NCBI GenBank assembly: GCA_050486105.1
Contig: JBJHCR010000008.1
Span: forward strand, 1-46,197
Source of the DNA: JAEXNA01 sp050486105
GTDB taxonomy: Bacteria > Vulcanimicrobiota > Xenobia > Xenobiales > JADMJV01
Direction: 5' to 3'
Length of the DNA stretch: 46,197 nt
Shown: positions 28,795 to 37,484 of the stretch, in pieces
How positions within the stretch are numbered: the stretch's first letter is position 1
How the letters are laid out: each line of letters starts with the position of its first letter
The notes under the pieces: generated by a model
The model's database searches: none
What the model was told of the DNA's origin: nothing
The model's input: only the letters and a program-made list of their open reading frames with translations
Made by a program: the position numbers and the translations under genes

Positions 28795-30738
28795 TTATTT
28801 ATAGCTTCTCTGTGACAACTTGACGTTTTCGAATGTCAGATGCTCTTTGTGCAGTTTGGGCTCAGCTGGCTTGCCAGTCCACTCCCAGGCGGCCACATAA
28901 CAGAAGTCCTCGTCGTTTCTACGAGCCTCTCCACCTTCGGTCTGGTGCTCTTCCCGGAAGTGTCCACCGCAAGACTCTTCCCGATGCAAGGCGTCTATGG
29001 CCATCAGTTCCCCCAGTTCTAGGTAGTCGGCCACCCGACCGGCAAACTCCAAGCTCTTATTGAATTCGGTCTTCTCACCACTGACCTTTACATTCTTGTA
29101 GAAATCGTCCCTGAGGGCCTTGATTTCAGAGAACGCCTTTTCCAGGCCCTCTTTGGTTCGACCCATGCCGACATAATTCCAAACGATCTTCCCCAGAGCC
29201 TGATGGTAATCCATAGGAGTCCGGGATCCCTCGTTGGCGGTCAGTTTCTCAATGCTCTCCTCGACCGATTTGGCCGCTTCATCAAAAGCCTTGCCGTCGG
29301 TCTTGAGGGGGTCCGAAGGCTGGTGAGAGGCCAGATAGTCACCCAGAGTGTAGGGGATCACAAAATAGCCGTCAGCGAGACCTTGCATCAGAGCACTCGC
29401 TCCAAGCCGGTTGGCCCCGTGGTCGGAGAAGTTGGCCTCGCCTAGGGCGAAAAGGCCTGGAATGGTGGTCATCAGATTGTAATCCACCCAAAGCCCTCCC
29501 ATGGTGTAATGGGAAGCTGGGTAGATCCGCATGGGCACCTTATAGGGATCCTCGCCGGTGATCTCTTCGTACATATCGAAGAGGTTGCCGTAGCGCTCCT
29601 TCACTACTTCGACTCCCAGGCGTTCGATGGCCGAAGCAAAATCCAGATACACGGCAAGCTTGGAAGGCCCTACTCCATAGCCATCGTCGCAGGCCTTTTT
29701 GGCCGCCCGGGAAGCAATGTCTCGGGGAACGAGATTTCCGAAGTTCGGATAGCGTCGCTCCAGGTAGTAGTCGCGCTCATCTTCGGGAATTTGGTTCGGG
29801 GCTCGTTCGTCGCCCTTTTTCTTGGGCACCCACACCCGACCATCGTTGCGCAAACTTTCGCTCATAAGGGTGAGCTTGGACTGGAAATCCCCGGCTTGGG
29901 GAATGCAGGTAGGGTGGATTTGAGTGTAGCAAGGGTTGGCGAAGTAGGCGCCTCTCTTGTGGCAGCGCCAGGCTGCCGTAGGGTTGGAGTTGATGGCATT
30001 GGTGGACAAATAGAACACCGTGCCGTAGCCTCCAGTGCACAGCAGCACCGCGTGTCCGGCGTGCCGCTCGATCTCGCCGGTCAGAAGATTCCGAGTGATG
30101 ATCCCCCGAGCTTTACCATCCTCCACCACCAAATCGAGCATCTCTCGATGGTTGTATAGAGTCACTCTCTTCTCGTGGATCTGCCGAGACAGGGCTCCAT
30201 AGGCTCCGTACAGCAACTGCTGTCCGGTCTGTCCTCGAGCATAGAAGGTCCGGGAAACTTGGGCGCCACCGAAGGAACGGTTGGCCAGCGTCCCCCCATA
30301 CTCTCGAGCAAAGGGAACACCCTGGGCCGCGCACTGGTCAATGATGTTCACACTGACTTCGGCAAGACGATGAACGTTGGATTCTCGAGCGCGAAAATCG
30401 CCCCCTTTGACGGTATCGTAGAATAGGCGCCAAACGCTGTCTCCGTCGTTCTGATAGTTCTTGGCCGCGTTGATCCCCCCTTGGGCCGCCACTGAGTGAG
30501 CCCGCCGAGCCGAGTCCTGGATACAGAAGGATTTCACATTGTAGCCAAGTTCGGCCAAACTGGCCGCCGCCGAGGCTCCGGCCAGGCCCGTGCCTACCAC
30601 GATGATCTGATACTTTCGTTTGTTGGCAGGCAAAACTAATTTGGCATTCTGCTTGAAGAGCGACCACTTCTCCTCGATGGGACCATCGGGGATTTTCGAG
30701 TCGAGGGTCACCTCGTCGACAGCCGAAGATTTTGACAT
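28795..30738 (-). CDS. sdhA: Succinate dehydrogenase/fumarate reductase flavoprotein
   Basis: A 647-residue catalytic subunit. The FAD-binding motif VVGTGLAGASAAASLAELG is at 47-65 and the histidine that attaches FAD covalently is H81 in ARRAHSVAAQGGIN. Substrate-site pieces include QIHPTC and SHYTMGGLW. It oxidises succinate to fumarate in the TCA cycle. Sequence style and the single-gene anchor point to the SdhCAB type found with a two-haem cytochrome b, not the E. coli SdhCDAB type. A very strong AGGAGG, lying inside the last codons of sdhC, precedes its ATG. Direction (SDH versus fumarate reductase) cannot be read from sequence. Confidence 0.96.
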   Translation of the reverse strand: MSKSSAVDEVTLDSKIPDGPIEEKWSLFKQNAKLVLPANKRKYQIIVVGTGLAGASAAASLAELGYNVKSFCIQDSARRAHSVAAQGGINAAKNYQNDGDSVWRLFYDTVKGGDFRARESNVHRLAEVSVNIIDQCAAQGVPFAREYGGTLANRSFGGAQVSRTFYARGQTGQQLLYGAYGALSRQIHEKRVTLYNHREMLDLVVEDGKARGIITRNLLTGEIERHAGHAVLLCTGGYGTVFYLSTNAINSNPTAAWRCHKRGAYFANPCYTQIHPTCIPQAGDFQSKLTLMSESLRNDGRVWVPKKKGDERAPNQIPEDERDYYLERRYPNFGNLVPRDIASRAAKKACDDGYGVGPSKLAVYLDFASAIERLGVEVVKERYGNLFDMYEEITGEDPYKVPMRIYPASHYTMGGLWVDYNLMTTIPGLFALGEANFSDHGANRLGASALMQGLADGYFVIPYTLGDYLASHQPSDPLKTDGKAFDEAAKSVEESIEKLTANEGSRTPMDYHQALGKIVWNYVGMGRTKEGLEKAFSEIKALRDDFYKNVKVSGEKTEFNKSLEFAGRVADYLELGELMAIDALHREESCGGHFREEHQTEGGEARRNDEDFCYVAAWEWTGKPAEPKLHKEHLTFENVKLSQRSYK

Positions 30739-30739
30739 T

Positions 30740-31525
30740 CTATCCTCCTAGGTTGGCCCGGTCGCTCGAGCCCTGGTCGTAAACCGCTGCCGAGTATTCA
30801 CTCACGAAAGCGGCATTTTGCTTTTGAAAATGGTCGTTGGCCACAAAAATTACCCCCGGCAAAAACAAGAATCCGACAGCCAGCAGAACGGCGATGGCGT
30901 GGGCGGCCTTTTCGATAGTGGGGAGGTAACTGCTGTTGGCCAAACCCAAACTTTGAAACGCGCTCCAGGCGCCGTGCCAGAGGTGCAGGCCCAGCATGGC
31001 CATCACCACCATGTAGAAGACGGCGGTCAACGGCTGGGCGAAAGCGTCCACCACCCGCCCAAACAAGTTCTTCATCTCCACCCCGTCTACGGTCACCATA
31101 CGGTCGGCTACAGGGTCTATCACCCCGAGCTTGAACTGGGCCACGTGGATCACCACGAAGGCCAGCAGCAGCAATCCGGTCCAGAGCATAGTGGTGGACG
31201 ACAGGGTCTTGCGGCTGGTCCCGCCGGCATTCTCCTTTACCTGATAGGCTTGAGGTCGAGCCTTGGCCTTGTTTCTCCAGACCGAGATCCCACTCCAGGC
31301 GTGAAAACCGAAGAGCAAGATTAACCCGATCTCGGCCACGATTATTCCCGCACCGTGGAACATGGTTTCCAAGAAGTACGCGTACTCATTGAAGGCCTTA
31401 GGGCCCGCAAACAACAGGAGATTCCCCGTCAGGTGTCCGATCACGAAGCCCACCAGAAGGAGTCCGGTGAGGCCCGTGATCAGTTTTCGTCCCACCGACG
31501 AGTTGACGGCTTTTGCCAAATTCAT
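30740..31525 (-). CDS. sdhC: Succinate dehydrogenase cytochrome b subunit
   Basis: A 261-residue inner-membrane anchor of the b558 family with five hydrophobic helices. The segments GLTGLLLVGFVIGHLTGNLL, HAWSGISVW, FVVIHVAQFK and LGLHLWHGAWSAF supply histidines suitable for two b-type haems and quinone reduction. It is first in the order sdhC-sdhA-sdhB. Only one base separates its TAG from the sdhA ATG. A small upstream frame ends in a TGA that overlaps this ATG. Confidence 0.93.
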   Translation of the reverse strand: MNLAKAVNSSVGRKLITGLTGLLLVGFVIGHLTGNLLLFAGPKAFNEYAYFLETMFHGAGIIVAEIGLILLFGFHAWSGISVWRNKAKARPQAYQVKENAGGTSRKTLSSTTMLWTGLLLLAFVVIHVAQFKLGVIDPVADRMVTVDGVEMKNLFGRVVDAFAQPLTAVFYMVVMAMLGLHLWHGAWSAFQSLGLANSSYLPTIEKAAHAIAVLLAVGFLFLPGVIFVANDHFQKQNAAFVSEYSAAVYDQGSSDRANLGG

Positions 31526-31954
31526 ATCAGTATCCCATTCCCTAAACCTTGTACAAGTATTCCACAGCGATCCTCAGCGACCGAAAATCTCTCGATCTTC
31601 ATCCCCGAGACCAAATGCGCGTTTCGTGACCGGCCCTGGGCTCCCTCTGCTTTTACCACAATTTCTGAAGCCTTACGCCTCAACTTGGCAAACAAGCTTG
31701 GAGGCAGAGTAGGGAATCTTGGTGCAACCTCAAGCAGAACCTTGAAGGCTCGGAGGCGGCACCCGAAAGGAATCAAGGAGCCCGAAAAAACTTACACAAA
31801 ACCTAAGCAAGCCAGGGGATCTCACGAATCTTCCAATCCTATTGTCGGATCTCGATGTTCGCTAGTAGGAAAGAGTTTTTTCCTCAACTTCGAAACCCCC
31901 TAGGAAGGCTTCTGAGCCTGGGGTATAATGAGTCGAGCAAGATAAGATCTACAC
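31526..31954. other. Divergent regulatory gap between sdhC and the permease-like operon
   Basis: This 429-base gap should hold both promoters. On the minus strand an 84-codon frame (31522-31776, TTG start) ends in TGA overlapping the sdhC ATG; its composition is not clearly protein-like and I do not call it a gene. A ten-base perfect palindrome CTTGTACAAG lies at 31548-31557, 23 bases before sdhC, which is suggestive but expected by chance in a window of this size. No riboswitch or RNA gene is seen. Confidence 0.4.
31924..31929 (+). promoter_or_regulatory. Candidate -10 box of the permease-like operon
   Basis: TATAAT, a perfect -10 hexamer, lies 25 bases before the GTG start at 31955, giving a leader of about 20 bases. 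The -35 position (31901-31906, TAGGAA) is poor. It would drive the five co-directional genes to 34945. Confidence 0.45.
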
Positions 31955-32884
31955 GTGAGTCATCGAAACTGGAAAAGATTTCTATTTCTGGTTCGTCGAG
32001 AGTTTCTCTTTCAACTCGACGGCCGCCGGACGCATGCTCGGGGAATTTATCCCGGAGTCACCTGGTTTGCTCTCATATGCCTGGCTTTCATTCTGCTCGA
32101 GTTCAACTCGAGTCGACTGGCCTCGCATGGATCGAGTACGGTGGTCGAGTACTTCAGCCAACTTTCATCCTTCCTCGCGATCTTGATTGGACTGAGAGCT
32201 ACAGTCTACTGCTCGGTTTCCTACGCCAGAGACTTGCAGAACCAGTCGGCCTCAATAGTTAGTGTCACCCCTATTTCGCAGACCTCGGTGCTGGCCGCAA
32301 AACTTTGCGCCTGCTTGGCCCCACTCTGGCTGGAGTTGTTGGTGTTTATGCCTCTGGCCCTAGCTTTCTTTTCCGTCTATCTGCCCTGGACGTTGGTGCT
32401 GGCGCAGTTTCCCATCTTGATATTGGTTAGTCTCACCGGAGGATGCTTGGGGTTGGCTATCGGCTCTATGAGCCCAAACCCTTCCTTTGCCGCCCGGAGC
32501 GCTCGGGGCTTGATTCTCTTTCTGCTCCCTCTGGTTTACATTTTGGATCTCACTTCTGACGGCTTCCTGCTGCCGAGCCTTGGTATCTTTCTCTGGTTGC
32601 TGGCTAGCTCTCGTCAAGCCCCCCATCGAGCTGCCATTCTAGTGAGTGCCTTGGCCCTCAGCGCCGGCCTCATTGCCCTGGAAGCCGGCTTGGGAGGCCA
32701 AGCCCTAGCTCAGAACCTGCATCCCCTGAACGTGACCTATGACATCTTCAAGGGTGCTGCACGCAGTGATTTATCCCCTACTCTAGACTACGTCAGTAGG
32801 GCGCTACCAGCGACCATCTTCTACTTATTGCTTTGTGGAGCGTTCTTCGGACTGGCTAAGCTGCGCTACCGCTACGCCCGCTAG
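31955..32884 (+). CDS. Polytopic membrane protein, ABC-2 permease-like
   Basis: A 309-residue inner-membrane protein from a GTG start (MSHRNWKRFLFLVRREFLFQ). It begins with a cytoplasmic amphipathic segment and has about seven hydrophobic helices. The early pair, the Ala/Leu-rich double helix LVFMPLALAFFSVYLPW and the following VSLTGGCLGLAIGSMSPN recall ABC-2 type exporter permeases. No ATPase gene is adjacent, so a transporter role is only inferred. It is first in a five-gene run; the next gene starts nine bases after it. Confidence 0.7.
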   Translation: MSHRNWKRFLFLVRREFLFQLDGRRTHARGIYPGVTWFALICLAFILLEFNSSRLASHGSSTVVEYFSQLSSFLAILIGLRATVYCSVSYARDLQNQSASIVSVTPISQTSVLAAKLCACLAPLWLELLVFMPLALAFFSVYLPWTLVLAQFPILILVSLTGGCLGLAIGSMSPNPSFAARSARGLILFLLPLVYILDLTSDGFLLPSLGIFLWLLASSRQAPHRAAILVSALALSAGLIALEAGLGGQALAQNLHPLNVTYDIFKGAARSDLSPTLDYVSRALPATIFYLLLCGAFFGLAKLRYRYAR

Positions 32885-32893
32885 GACCTCACC

Positions 32894-33634
32894 GTGGCTC
32901 TTCCTCCAGCCCCACTGGGTGATGCACCCGACGGCGATCGAAAGAGAATACAACAGAGAGCCGACATGTTCGCCACCGGTGCGGGTCAGCGCAACTCGAA
33001 GGAACGAGAAGAACTCGACGACTTCGATGAGGAACTCAAGTCTCTTGTGAAACGGAAAGAGATCCCTCAAGTCGACGAAGACGCCGAGCAAAAAGCCCGA
33101 GAACTCAAGGATTATCAGAAGAGTCAAGCCCTACAAGAGGCCGAACGACGAGGAGCTAACCCCACTTCCCTCAACCCCTTTCCCGGGTTGAGCTTCTTGC
33201 CCGGCGTCAACCCAGGCAGCTTGGCCGTCGGCTCGACTCCTCAGAGCGAAGCCAAGCCCCGCTCCGGAGGAGTGGACGGCAACGAAAAACGCGAACCCCT
33301 GTTGGTCAGTCCTGAGATCCTGGAAAAGTTGAGAGAGGCAGGTCTAGCTGAACCCCTGACCGGCCTGGAGGATCCTCGCTTGAGCCGAAACACGGAACGC
33401 TTGAGCCAGGATTTTGTCTTGAGCGTGGGCGACAAAGAGAGAGTCTACGTCTGGAGTTCAGGCTCGGACTACCAGCTCGCCACCGTTGGACTGAGAGAGA
33501 CCCGGATCGAAAGCGGAGTAGGTGACACCGTGGAGACTCTTCGCCAGCTTGGGACTCAACAGGAAAAAATCGTGCGAACGCGCACCGAGTCCTCAGAACC
33601 TTTTCAAATTCAAGACCCCAACCATGAAACCTGA
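32894..33634 (+). CDS. Unknown hydrophilic protein, 246 residues
   Basis: Starts with GTG (MALPPAPLGDAPDGDRKR) nine bases after the permease-like gene. The first 90 residues are highly charged and helical, probably a coiled coil (EREELDDFDEELKSLVKRKE). A Pro/Gly-rich linker (about 90-125) leads to a compact beta-rich end (DFVLSVGDKERVYVWSSGSD). No signal peptide or known family. Its 3' end overlaps the start of the YqeG-like gene by 11 bases. Confidence 0.65.
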   Translation: MALPPAPLGDAPDGDRKRIQQRADMFATGAGQRNSKEREELDDFDEELKSLVKRKEIPQVDEDAEQKARELKDYQKSQALQEAERRGANPTSLNPFPGLSFLPGVNPGSLAVGSTPQSEAKPRSGGVDGNEKREPLLVSPEILEKLREAGLAEPLTGLEDPRLSRNTERLSQDFVLSVGDKERVYVWSSGSDYQLATVGLRETRIESGVGDTVETLRQLGTQQEKIVRTRTESSEPFQIQDPNHET

Positions 33635-34175
33635 CCTCATACCCAACTATTGGGCTCCCCGTTTCGAAGACATCGACTTCTCTTTCGTCCTGAATGAGAA
33701 GCGAAGATATCTGTGCGTAGATCTCGACAACACTCTGCTGCCCCAGAAAGGCCATCAGGTGACCGATTCCGTCTTGCAGTGTTTGGAAAGCCTGAGGCAG
33801 CAGCAGGCCTTCGAAGACATCTGCCTGATCAGCAACGTCATGCTTCCCGGGCATCGCGTCAGCAGGCTGTATCGCCTGGCTGAGGTGATGGCCATCAAGC
33901 ACGTGGTGCCCTGTTATTTTTGGAATCGAAAGCCGGGCTTTCAACCGTTTTCCAAAGCGTTGTCCCTATTGAAGGCCAAGCCTGAAGAAACGGTCATGGT
34001 GGGCGATCAGATTTTCAGCGACATTGTGGGGGGTAACCGCTCGGGTCTCTTCACCGTCTGGCTCGATCCCATCTCAAGCGATCATTGGTCTACTCTGATC
34101 ACTGGTCGACGTCGACGCGAGCAAGTCCTAAAGCAGGAATTAGCCAAGATCGGAGTCCCTGGATTCACGACTTAG
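33624..34175 (+). CDS. YqeG-like HAD-superfamily phosphatase
   Basis: A 183-residue protein from the ATG at 33624; the frame is open upstream, but this start gives the family's usual length (about 170-180). HAD motif I is D33-L-D35-N-T (CVDLDNTLLP), motif II is LISN (68-71), the conserved Lys is in NRKPGF (K103), and motif III is VGDQIFSDIVGGNRSG (D128, D133). This matches the YqeG / phosphatidylglycerophosphatase (Gep4-like) family, which may dephosphorylate phosphatidylglycerophosphate. It overlaps the previous gene. Confidence 0.85.
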   Translation: MKPDLIPNYWAPRFEDIDFSFVLNEKRRYLCVDLDNTLLPQKGHQVTDSVLQCLESLRQQQAFEDICLISNVMLPGHRVSRLYRLAEVMAIKHVVPCYFWNRKPGFQPFSKALSLLKAKPEETVMVGDQIFSDIVGGNRSGLFTVWLDPISSDHWSTLITGRRRREQVLKQELAKIGVPGFTT

Positions 34176-34257
34176 GAACCGATCTCTTGGAGCACAGGGG
34201 AAGGAGAGCCTCGGTGAAGAAAGCTGCCTGCAGCAATACTGAGGAGTCTGAACTGAC

Positions 34258-34536
34258 ATGTCCGAAACACGAACGGTAGAGTGTGTGAAACTTAAGCAAA
34301 GTTTGCCTGGACTCGATAGTCCACCTATTCCGGGGGATCTGGGCAAAAGAGTCTATGAGTCCGTCTCTGCCGAAGCCTGGAAAATGTTCGAAGACCACTT
34401 CATTATGGTCACCAACGAAATGCGACTGGACCTGATGGACGAATCCACCAATCAAATCTTTTTTGACCAGATCGAAGCTTTTCTCTTCAAAGACAACGCC
34501 AAGCCCCCTGAGGGCTACGTGCCACCTACCAACTAA
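34258..34536 (+). CDS. yggX: Fe(II)-trafficking / oxidative damage protection protein YggX
   Basis: A 92-residue protein with the YggX pattern: a cysteine near the N-terminus (C9 in VECVKLK), PGDLGKRVYESVSAEAWKMF, the helix MVTNEMRLDLMDESTNQIFF and EAFLFKDN with a GYVPP end. E. coli YggX protects iron-sulfur enzymes and takes part in iron handling. It is 82 bases after the YqeG-like gene and one base before the DCC gene. Context with a thiol protein and, across the divergent region, succinate dehydrogenase fits an iron-sulfur or redox theme only loosely. Confidence 0.93.
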   Translation: MSETRTVECVKLKQSLPGLDSPPIPGDLGKRVYESVSAEAWKMFEDHFIMVTNEMRLDLMDESTNQIFFDQIEAFLFKDNAKPPEGYVPPTN

Positions 34537-34537
34537 C

Positions 34538-34945
34538 ATGAGTAGCCGTCTTCCGGTGGGTTACCGATTTTATTGGGACGATCAGTGCCGTTTGTGCAAC
34601 ACCCTGAAGGCTGTGGCTCAGAAATTGGACTGGGGAAAGAGGTGCGATTTCTTGCCCTTGACCAGTGAGCCCGCCGAACTCGACTTAGCCCACTTGAATT
34701 TGGACGAGCGCTTCAGCAGTTCGCACTTGGTCACTCCCGAGGGACGGGTCTACTCCCGAGGTAAGGGTATTCTCGCCTTAGCCAGGTTGCTTCCGCTGAC
34801 CGCCCCTTTGGTTTTTTTCTTCCATTTGTTGCCGGCCAGTGAAAGGCTGGCGGAAAAGCTCTACGACCTAGTAGCTCAAAATCGAGGCGTCCCCTATGGT
34901 GGGTCATGCCAAATCAAATTCGCCGACTTAGACCACGAAGAATAA
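34538..34945 (+). CDS. DCC family thiol-disulfide oxidoreductase-like protein
   Basis: A 135-residue protein whose ATG at 34538 comes one base after the yggX stop. The motif YWDDQCRLCN (D15, C17, C20) defines the DCC (YuxK) family, a thioredoxin-like fold. The central SRGKGILALARLLPLTAPLV and the late NRGVPYGGSC-type end are also family features. It probably acts in thiol exchange; the partner is unknown. It converges on the HD hydrolase gene. Confidence 0.88.
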   Translation: MSSRLPVGYRFYWDDQCRLCNTLKAVAQKLDWGKRCDFLPLTSEPAELDLAHLNLDERFSSSHLVTPEGRVYSRGKGILALARLLPLTAPLVFFFHLLPASERLAEKLYDLVAQNRGVPYGGSCQIKFADLDHEE

Positions 34946-34961
34946 GGTTCCAAGCAGCAGT

Positions 34962-36248
34962 TCAGAGCCCTAGGTAGAGTTGACCACTGCGGAATCGCGG
35001 CAAATGGTTGGACTCTCCGAAGTAGGATTCACACACTTCGGCCACCCGTTCAGCTCGCTCCATCTTGTCCGGATGGAGAAACACGTAAAATCTCCAAAGC
35101 CTGCGATGGCGCTCCTGCAAGACGCCGATCTCGTCTACCGGCAAACGATCCAGCGTTTCAAATTTGCCTTCCCCCAAGCGCACGGCCAGTCCACCTTCTT
35201 TCAGCTGCATCTTCAAAGCCGGACAGTAGACAATGAGTTCATCGGCTTTCAGCTTGGCTGCTTTGGCGATCTCAGTCTCAGCGGTGCTGCGGGTCTGAGG
35301 GCTCAGATGATAGTCCTTCACCAGCTCTTGACGGCGCTCTATCGGCAGTTCAGAAGTCAGCAAATAGACCCGTTTATACAACTGTCGTCCTCTGAGGGCC
35401 GCCAAGAAAACCTTCACCGCTCGCTCTTTACCAAACCGGAACTCTAAGTGGCTCAGCAGCCCTTCATCGGTGAGACTGCTGATCTCATCAAGGGTCAGGC
35501 CTCGTTTCACCGCTTCTTCCACGCATCGACTGACCATAGCGCCCGCCACCGTCTTGCTGTGATGAAAATAGACTCGCTCGGACAGAAAATACCGAATTCT
35601 CAACAGATGTACGATCTCTGACAGGGCGTCCTGACGCACCACTCCGTGCTTTTGCGCCTCCAAGAAAAGTCGATCGCCCTGCAATCGAAAAAGTGAGAAA
35701 ATTCTCTGATCATAGCGCTGACAGAGTCCGCAATACAAGGCATCCCGAGCCACATAGTCCAACAGATCTGCTGCCACGGAACCAGAAAAAACCTGCTGTT
35801 TCCAATCCTTAGAGTCCGTGAGAATGGACAGCACCGGTTCCAACATTCGGGCTTCGCTCAACCGTCGACCCAAGAGCCCTCGAGGTAGAAAATCACGTAT
35901 GCGCTCTGGGGTGTCGTGGCGGTCAAAGATCCTCCGTTCATCCTCTAAAGTATGCCCGTACGGAATGTGGGTCACATCGTGGAGCAAGGCCGCCGAGAGA
36001 ATGGACAATCCCTCTGACGAAGAGCAGTCCAAGCCCAAGTGATGCAATAAACGCGAGGTTAGCCAGCAGGTTCCCAGAGAGTGCTCAAAGCGAGTGTGGG
36101 TTGCCCCAGGATAGACATAGAAGGCTGTGCCCAGTTGGCGGACTCCTCTAAGTCGCTGGAATTCCGGGGTGTCGATGAAAGCGAAGAGCTCCAAGGGGAA
36201 CTCCATATCCCCGTGAACGGGATCCCGTATGACTTTTCCACTGCGCAT
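34962..36248 (-). CDS. HD-domain phosphohydrolase, SAMHD1/dNTPase-like
   Basis: A 428-residue protein beginning MRSGKVIRDPVHGDMEF, the usual opening of this family. The HD metal ligands are H56 (HTRFEHSLG), H90-D91 (LLHDVTHIPYGH) and a later Asp in ADLLDYVARDALY. Length and motifs resemble SAMHD1-like dNTP triphosphohydrolases, and the RIRYFLSERVYFHHSKTVAG stretch is also typical. Substrate may be dNTPs or other nucleotides. Related proteins affect phage resistance, which here is only a possibility. The ATG lies inside the 5' end of the opposite-strand gene (20-base overlap). Confidence 0.88.
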   Translation of the reverse strand: MRSGKVIRDPVHGDMEFPLELFAFIDTPEFQRLRGVRQLGTAFYVYPGATHTRFEHSLGTCWLTSRLLHHLGLDCSSSEGLSILSAALLHDVTHIPYGHTLEDERRIFDRHDTPERIRDFLPRGLLGRRLSEARMLEPVLSILTDSKDWKQQVFSGSVAADLLDYVARDALYCGLCQRYDQRIFSLFRLQGDRLFLEAQKHGVVRQDALSEIVHLLRIRYFLSERVYFHHSKTVAGAMVSRCVEEAVKRGLTLDEISSLTDEGLLSHLEFRFGKERAVKVFLAALRGRQLYKRVYLLTSELPIERRQELVKDYHLSPQTRSTAETEIAKAAKLKADELIVYCPALKMQLKEGGLAVRLGEGKFETLDRLPVDEIGVLQERHRRLWRFYVFLHPDKMERAERVAEVCESYFGESNHLPRFRSGQLYLGL

Positions 36249-37008
36249 CTTTTGTCTGCTCTGCCTCTGCCTTGTCTATCCCGTCTGGGCTGAGAATGAT
36301 GTCCCGGCTTTTGAGACCATCGCTCCAGGGATAGAGTTTCGAAAGATCACGATTTCGGACCCGGTGGCCGTCAGCCTGCTGCAGTTGAGGTGCGATCCCA
36401 AGGAGGTCCGCTTCTCGCTCTTATTGGCTCAAGACCTAAAGAACGGTCAGGAGGTGGCCCGAGTTCGGGACTTGGCCCAGAAATTCCAACCGACGGCCAT
36501 CCTCAACAGCCTGTACTTCGATCACGCCCATCAAATCTTGGGACACGCCGAACGCTTCGGTCACCCCCTGAGCGATGGTCTAGCCGCCGGCAATCTGCTC
36601 ACTGGGTTTTTCTACTGGGATGGAGGCCGAGCCGGCCTCAAGCATCGCGGCGAAGCTCTGCCCAAAGACGTGCCCGTCCTCTTTCAGGCAGGGCCCAGAT
36701 TAGTCTGGGAGGGCAGCCCGGTGACCGGCCTTGATGATCGACATCGTGCTCGTCGCTCAGCGCTGGCCACCGACCCCGAAGGTCGCGTGATCATGGTCTG
36801 CACCGATCCCGCCAGCCGACCCACCCTTCAGGGCTTGGCGCAGATTCTGGCCGAACCTGAGAGCAAAGGTGGGGTTCGAGCGGTGCGGGCCCTGAATCTC
36901 GACGGAGGACGTTCAACCCAGTTCTGGCTAGCTCACCCCGAAGGAGAGATCCACCTCCCGGGAGTCTTGCCGGTACCGGCCTTTCTGGCGGTGGAGTCTA
37001 AGGGCTGA
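36229..37008 (+). CDS. Exported phosphodiester glycosidase (NAGPA-domain) protein
   Basis: A 259-residue protein with a signal peptide (MTFPLRIFCLLCLCLVYPVW, cleavage near WAEN). The mature part has AILNSLYFD near residue 85 and the C-terminal ALNLDGGRSTQFWLA, the hallmark of the phosphodiester glycosidase (NAGPA/exopolysaccharide-type) domain. It is probably periplasmic and may remove or process sugar-phosphodiester groups. The start is fixed by the signal peptide; it overlaps the start of the divergent HD gene by 20 bases. Confidence 0.85.
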   Translation: MTFPLRIFCLLCLCLVYPVWAENDVPAFETIAPGIEFRKITISDPVAVSLLQLRCDPKEVRFSLLLAQDLKNGQEVARVRDLAQKFQPTAILNSLYFDHAHQILGHAERFGHPLSDGLAAGNLLTGFFYWDGGRAGLKHRGEALPKDVPVLFQAGPRLVWEGSPVTGLDDRHRARRSALATDPEGRVIMVCTDPASRPTLQGLAQILAEPESKGGVRAVRALNLDGGRSTQFWLAHPEGEIHLPGVLPVPAFLAVESKG

Positions 37009-37019
37009 ACAGTGGCCTT

Positions 37020-37469
37020 CTAGGGCGCCCGCTCGTGCAGGCCTACAACGGAATCGTACTGAGGGTAGTTTGCCTCAACACCTACATTTGTATGGTTTTC
37101 TCCGTCACAGCGGAGTCGATAATAGGGCCAGGTTTCAGGCTTCTTGTCGGGAACCTGAGCGGCCATTTCTGGCGGTAGTCCAATGGTGGCCCTGTAGCTT
37201 GCGCTGTAGGTTTCACGACCGGCTGCCGGACAGGTGGGGAGGGCAGTAAGGTATTGGGGCACCAACTCTTGGACACTCTGAGGATAGTCGTGGTCCTCAC
37301 GATCCGAGGACACCATCTCCAGAGCGGTGCCAATATTCTTGAGGTTCGATTTGCAGGCGGTCAACTGACCCTGAGCGCGAGCGCGCGTGAATCAGGGCAC
37401 CTTAATGGCGAACAGCAAGGCAAACCCAACGAGCACGCAGCCGCAAGCGCAACTGGAATCTTTAGTCAT
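37020..37469 (-). pseudogene. Pilin-like (type II secretion/type IV pilin-related) gene interrupted by TGA
   Basis: A single minus-strand frame runs from the ATG at 37469 to the stop at 37020, broken only by TGA at 37392-37394. Before it: MTKDSSCACGCVLVGFALLF and AIKVP. After it: FTRARAQGQLTACKSNLKNI, then GTALEM, YPQSVQELVPQYL and PTCPAAG. This is a known pilin-like pattern in which a hydrophobic helix ends in IP-N-F followed by RARAQGQ. The stop thus sits exactly where a conserved residue (usually Asn) is expected. AAGGAG precedes the ATG. A TTG at 37364 could restart the soluble part, but it lacks a ribosome site. It is a recent pseudogene or a sequence error. Confidence 0.75.
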
Positions 37470-37484
37470 AATTTGTCATCTCCT

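Noticed and set aside
31522..31776. 84-codon ORF ending in an ATGA overlap with sdhC
   Set aside because: TTG start without a ribosome site, no recognisable motif and a composition like its antisense frames; kept only as a note.
37392..37394. TGA recoded as selenocysteine or tryptophan
   Set aside because: TGA ends many intact genes, including ATGA-coupled ones, and I see no SECIS-like hairpin after this codon.
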